Shown here piece after piece: positions 38,582 through 40,292 of a stretch of DNA of 40,292 nt. A model generated the notes under the pieces. It was not told the DNA's origin. It was given only the letters and a program-made list of their open reading frames with translations, and did not search any database. The stretch spans positions 1-40,292 of the IMG/VR virus record IMGVR_UViG_3300035701_000099; one strand, written 5' to 3'. Made by a program: the position numbers and the translations under genes. The stretch is from a virus. Position 1 is the first letter of the stretch; every line of letters begins with the position of its first letter.

Positions 38582-40266
38582 TAGTTCACCATCCCCACAT
38601 ACGAATACGGTTGCCCAATATGCCGTGCCTGCTGCCGGTTCGCCACCAACATCTTACGGAACACCTCAGAGCTACGCGGGCTTTTCAACATCTGCGGCGT
38701 GTACGCCATCGCATCGAGGATGTCGCAGTAGCGCCCTTTCGGAAACGAAGTGTATTCACCGATGAAATCCTGAAATTTCTTTTGGATCCAAAAGCGGCCG
38801 CTCTCGAAAATCGGAGACAGGACATTCCGGATACGCCATTCCTTCTTCCTGGTCATCGTCCCGTCTGGGGCTTCGCATTCACCATTCAACTCGATAATCC
38901 GCAAGGACCGATTTTCAATCATGTTTCGGTAGCTGATGTGGTACGCGAGGTACTTCTGCGCAGCAACGGTCTCAAGCCCGAACCGGCGCAGACCCCATTT
39001 ATCTGCGATTTTGTAGATTTCCCCGATGTAACTATCGTAACTAGCATGACCCGCCCAGCAATCCAGTAGGTAATAATCCCCAGTTTCGGAGAGCCCAATG
39101 ACCACAATTGAATGACGGCAACGTCCCGCCGCAGCATTGCCAGCGTGATTCGGGTCGGAGACCATGCAAATCTGTAGATGGCCGTACAGGAGGTCTTTTT
39201 TGACGATTCCATCTTTGACCTCGTGGGTGATCCGGTCACGGTTGTCGGCCGTCTTTTCAGTGTGGTAGTACCCTAGCCACTCAGGCTTGAAATCGGCGTT
39301 CTCAGGAGATGCTGGGTTATTAAGGAACTGGCAACTAAAATGGTAATTGCCCAGGCGATCCCGGAGTCTTAGGAGTCTTTCAAAAGAGAACCCCTCTGGA
39401 AAGATCGGTTGATCCGCAGGATGCTCGGCGCAGCAGCCGCCAAGGGCGGAGTGTGAGTGGAAAACGAACCAGGGTTCGTTTTCGCGGACGTAGGAGTTGA
39501 GGTCGTGGAACGACCAGCGGTTGCCAATGACCAACTCATCGTTCTCGTGGTTGGCATCTTCTGACTCGAACGCGCCAACCAGCAGCCTATGGAAGTCAAT
39601 CGTTGCATCCATGATAGTGGCCGACTCAATTGCTTTCCGACCCACAAGGTCGTCCTGGACGATTGCGTTATAGTGGCGTGACTGCAAAGCACCGCCGACG
39701 CCGAGAAAATCAAACGTGCCCTCGCCATGGGCGCCGCCGGTGGTTGAGGATAGTCGGCGGGTGTGGAGGGAGATGTTGGTCCACATCTCCTGCGGTGTGG
39801 GAAGAACTTCCGGGAAGAGGCCGCGGAACAGGGCGTTTGATTCATAGTGCCAACGAATTCGCTTGCCAAGTTTCGCGGCGTTCGTGATGTTTTCGGAGAC
39901 TAGAAGAAAACGAGCGTCGGGATTGTGACGGCGAAGGAGCCATTTAGCGAACTCGTCAGAGTAACCCAGAGCTTTGAACCCGTCAATGTCCTGGTTGCTA
40001 ACTGGCAGCGACCACCAAATCGGCAATCCTTCGGAACAAATCGTAGATTTGAAGTGGTCACGGGGTAGCTCATAGACATCCTTGAGGTAATCACGCTCAA
40101 GGGAGAGACAAATCGGCAGATGAAGGGACTCCGTCAGCCGCTTGCGGCGGAGCCCAACCTTGATAAAGTAGTACAAAGAGCCAAGGCAGTTAAGCCGCAA
40201 AGCTGCTATCTTGGCGTCATTGTCCGGTAGCCCCAACACTGGGATTGGAACGAATCTTTCGGCCAT
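38581..40266 (-). CDS. terL: Large terminase subunit (561 aa)
   Basis: The ATPase half has a variant Walker A, PRDHFKST at residues 68-75 (where many terminases have RGxGKS/T), and a Walker B with Asp205 and Asp206 (AIVQDDLVG). The nuclease half carries Asp371 (MVSDPNHAG), the segment LETVAAQK and DILDAMAY near residue 515. It pumps DNA into the prohead and cuts it at the end of packaging. ATG 40266 starts just after an upstream stop. No small terminase is visible inside the window; it may lie beyond the right edge. Confidence 0.85.
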   Translation of the reverse strand: MAERFVPIPVLGLPDNDAKIAALRLNCLGSLYYFIKVGLRRKRLTESLHLPICLSLERDYLKDVYELPRDHFKSTICSEGLPIWWSLPVSNQDIDGFKALGYSDEFAKWLLRRHNPDARFLLVSENITNAAKLGKRIRWHYESNALFRGLFPEVLPTPQEMWTNISLHTRRLSSTTGGAHGEGTFDFLGVGGALQSRHYNAIVQDDLVGRKAIESATIMDATIDFHRLLVGAFESEDANHENDELVIGNRWSFHDLNSYVRENEPWFVFHSHSALGGCCAEHPADQPIFPEGFSFERLLRLRDRLGNYHFSCQFLNNPASPENADFKPEWLGYYHTEKTADNRDRITHEVKDGIVKKDLLYGHLQICMVSDPNHAGNAAAGRCRHSIVVIGLSETGDYYLLDCWAGHASYDSYIGEIYKIADKWGLRRFGLETVAAQKYLAYHISYRNMIENRSLRIIELNGECEAPDGTMTRKKEWRIRNVLSPIFESGRFWIQKKFQDFIGEYTSFPKGRYCDILDAMAYTPQMLKSPRSSEVFRKMLVANRQQARHIGQPYSYVGMVN

Positions 40267-40290
40267 TCAAATCTCTTCCCAACCAAAGAT
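40267..40290 (-). CDS. C-terminal end of an upstream gene
   Basis: The last bases on the - strand encode IFGWEEI followed by TGA at 40269-40267, one base before the terminase ATG (TGAATG). This fits an upstream gene, possibly the small terminase, continuing past the window edge. Only seven codons are seen. Confidence 0.3.
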   Translation of the reverse strand: MFGWEEI

Positions 40291-40292
40291 TT

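Overview
The window reads as about 40 kb of a tailed-phage genome with short-tailed (podovirus-like) architecture. Two convergent gene blocks meet near 12.1-12.4 kb. Coding density is very high, with ATGA, TAATG and GTGA junctions nearly everywhere. No rRNA, standard tRNA, transposase, integrase or CRISPR array was seen, so nothing points to lysogeny. The window begins and ends inside genes, so it is a segment rather than a demonstrably complete genome.

Left block (+ strand, about 1-12,131): early and replication functions. It opens with a run of small genes: a ribbon-helix-helix-like protein and several Cys-rich zinc-ribbon-like proteins. A recombination module follows: a Cas4/RecB-like PD-(D/E)XK nuclease, a conserved phage protein ending in a PCKPDIFE motif, a Sak4-like P-loop ATPase and a DUF669-like presumed ssDNA-binding protein. 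A roughly 300-nt hairpin-rich non-coding stretch separates these from more small genes. Next come a ParB-domain/DNA methyltransferase fusion, a uracil-DNA-glycosylase-like domain fused to a DEDDy 3'-5' exonuclease, a family A polymerase domain in the adjacent +1 frame, a DUF3987-like helicase/primase-associated ATPase and a stand-alone GroES.

Right block (- strand, about 40,290 down to 12,224): morphogenesis, transcribed right to left. The order is large terminase, a 42-aa basic protein, a holin-like protein, portal, a 91-aa protein whose gene overlaps the portal gene by 134 nt, a likely scaffold, head proteins, a Mu gpT-like major capsid protein and a zinc-finger protein. After a non-coding gap come a beta-helix protein, small membrane/coiled-coil proteins, a GARS (PurD)-like ATP-grasp enzyme, an HNH endonuclease, a C1q-like tail protein, a P22 gp10-like tail/stabilization protein and a cluster of fibre-like proteins. 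Then follow a DUF5675-like protein, a beta-helix tailspike, an SU10-type adaptor and four large Ala/Gly-rich proteins that are probably internal (ejection) virion proteins.

The most unusual theme is that four fibre-like proteins (19.3-27.2 kb) begin with what look like Sec signal peptides. One also carries two choice-of-anchor-D (ASPM-like) repeats, a domain common in secreted proteins of Acidobacteriota. This suggests, without proving, an Acidobacteriota-like host and fibre genes assembled from host secreted-protein genes. Other points for a second look are the split polymerase with its glycosylase-exonuclease first half, the ATP-grasp gene inside the structural operon, and the long portal overlap. 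All function calls rest on reading motifs by eye; no database search was possible.
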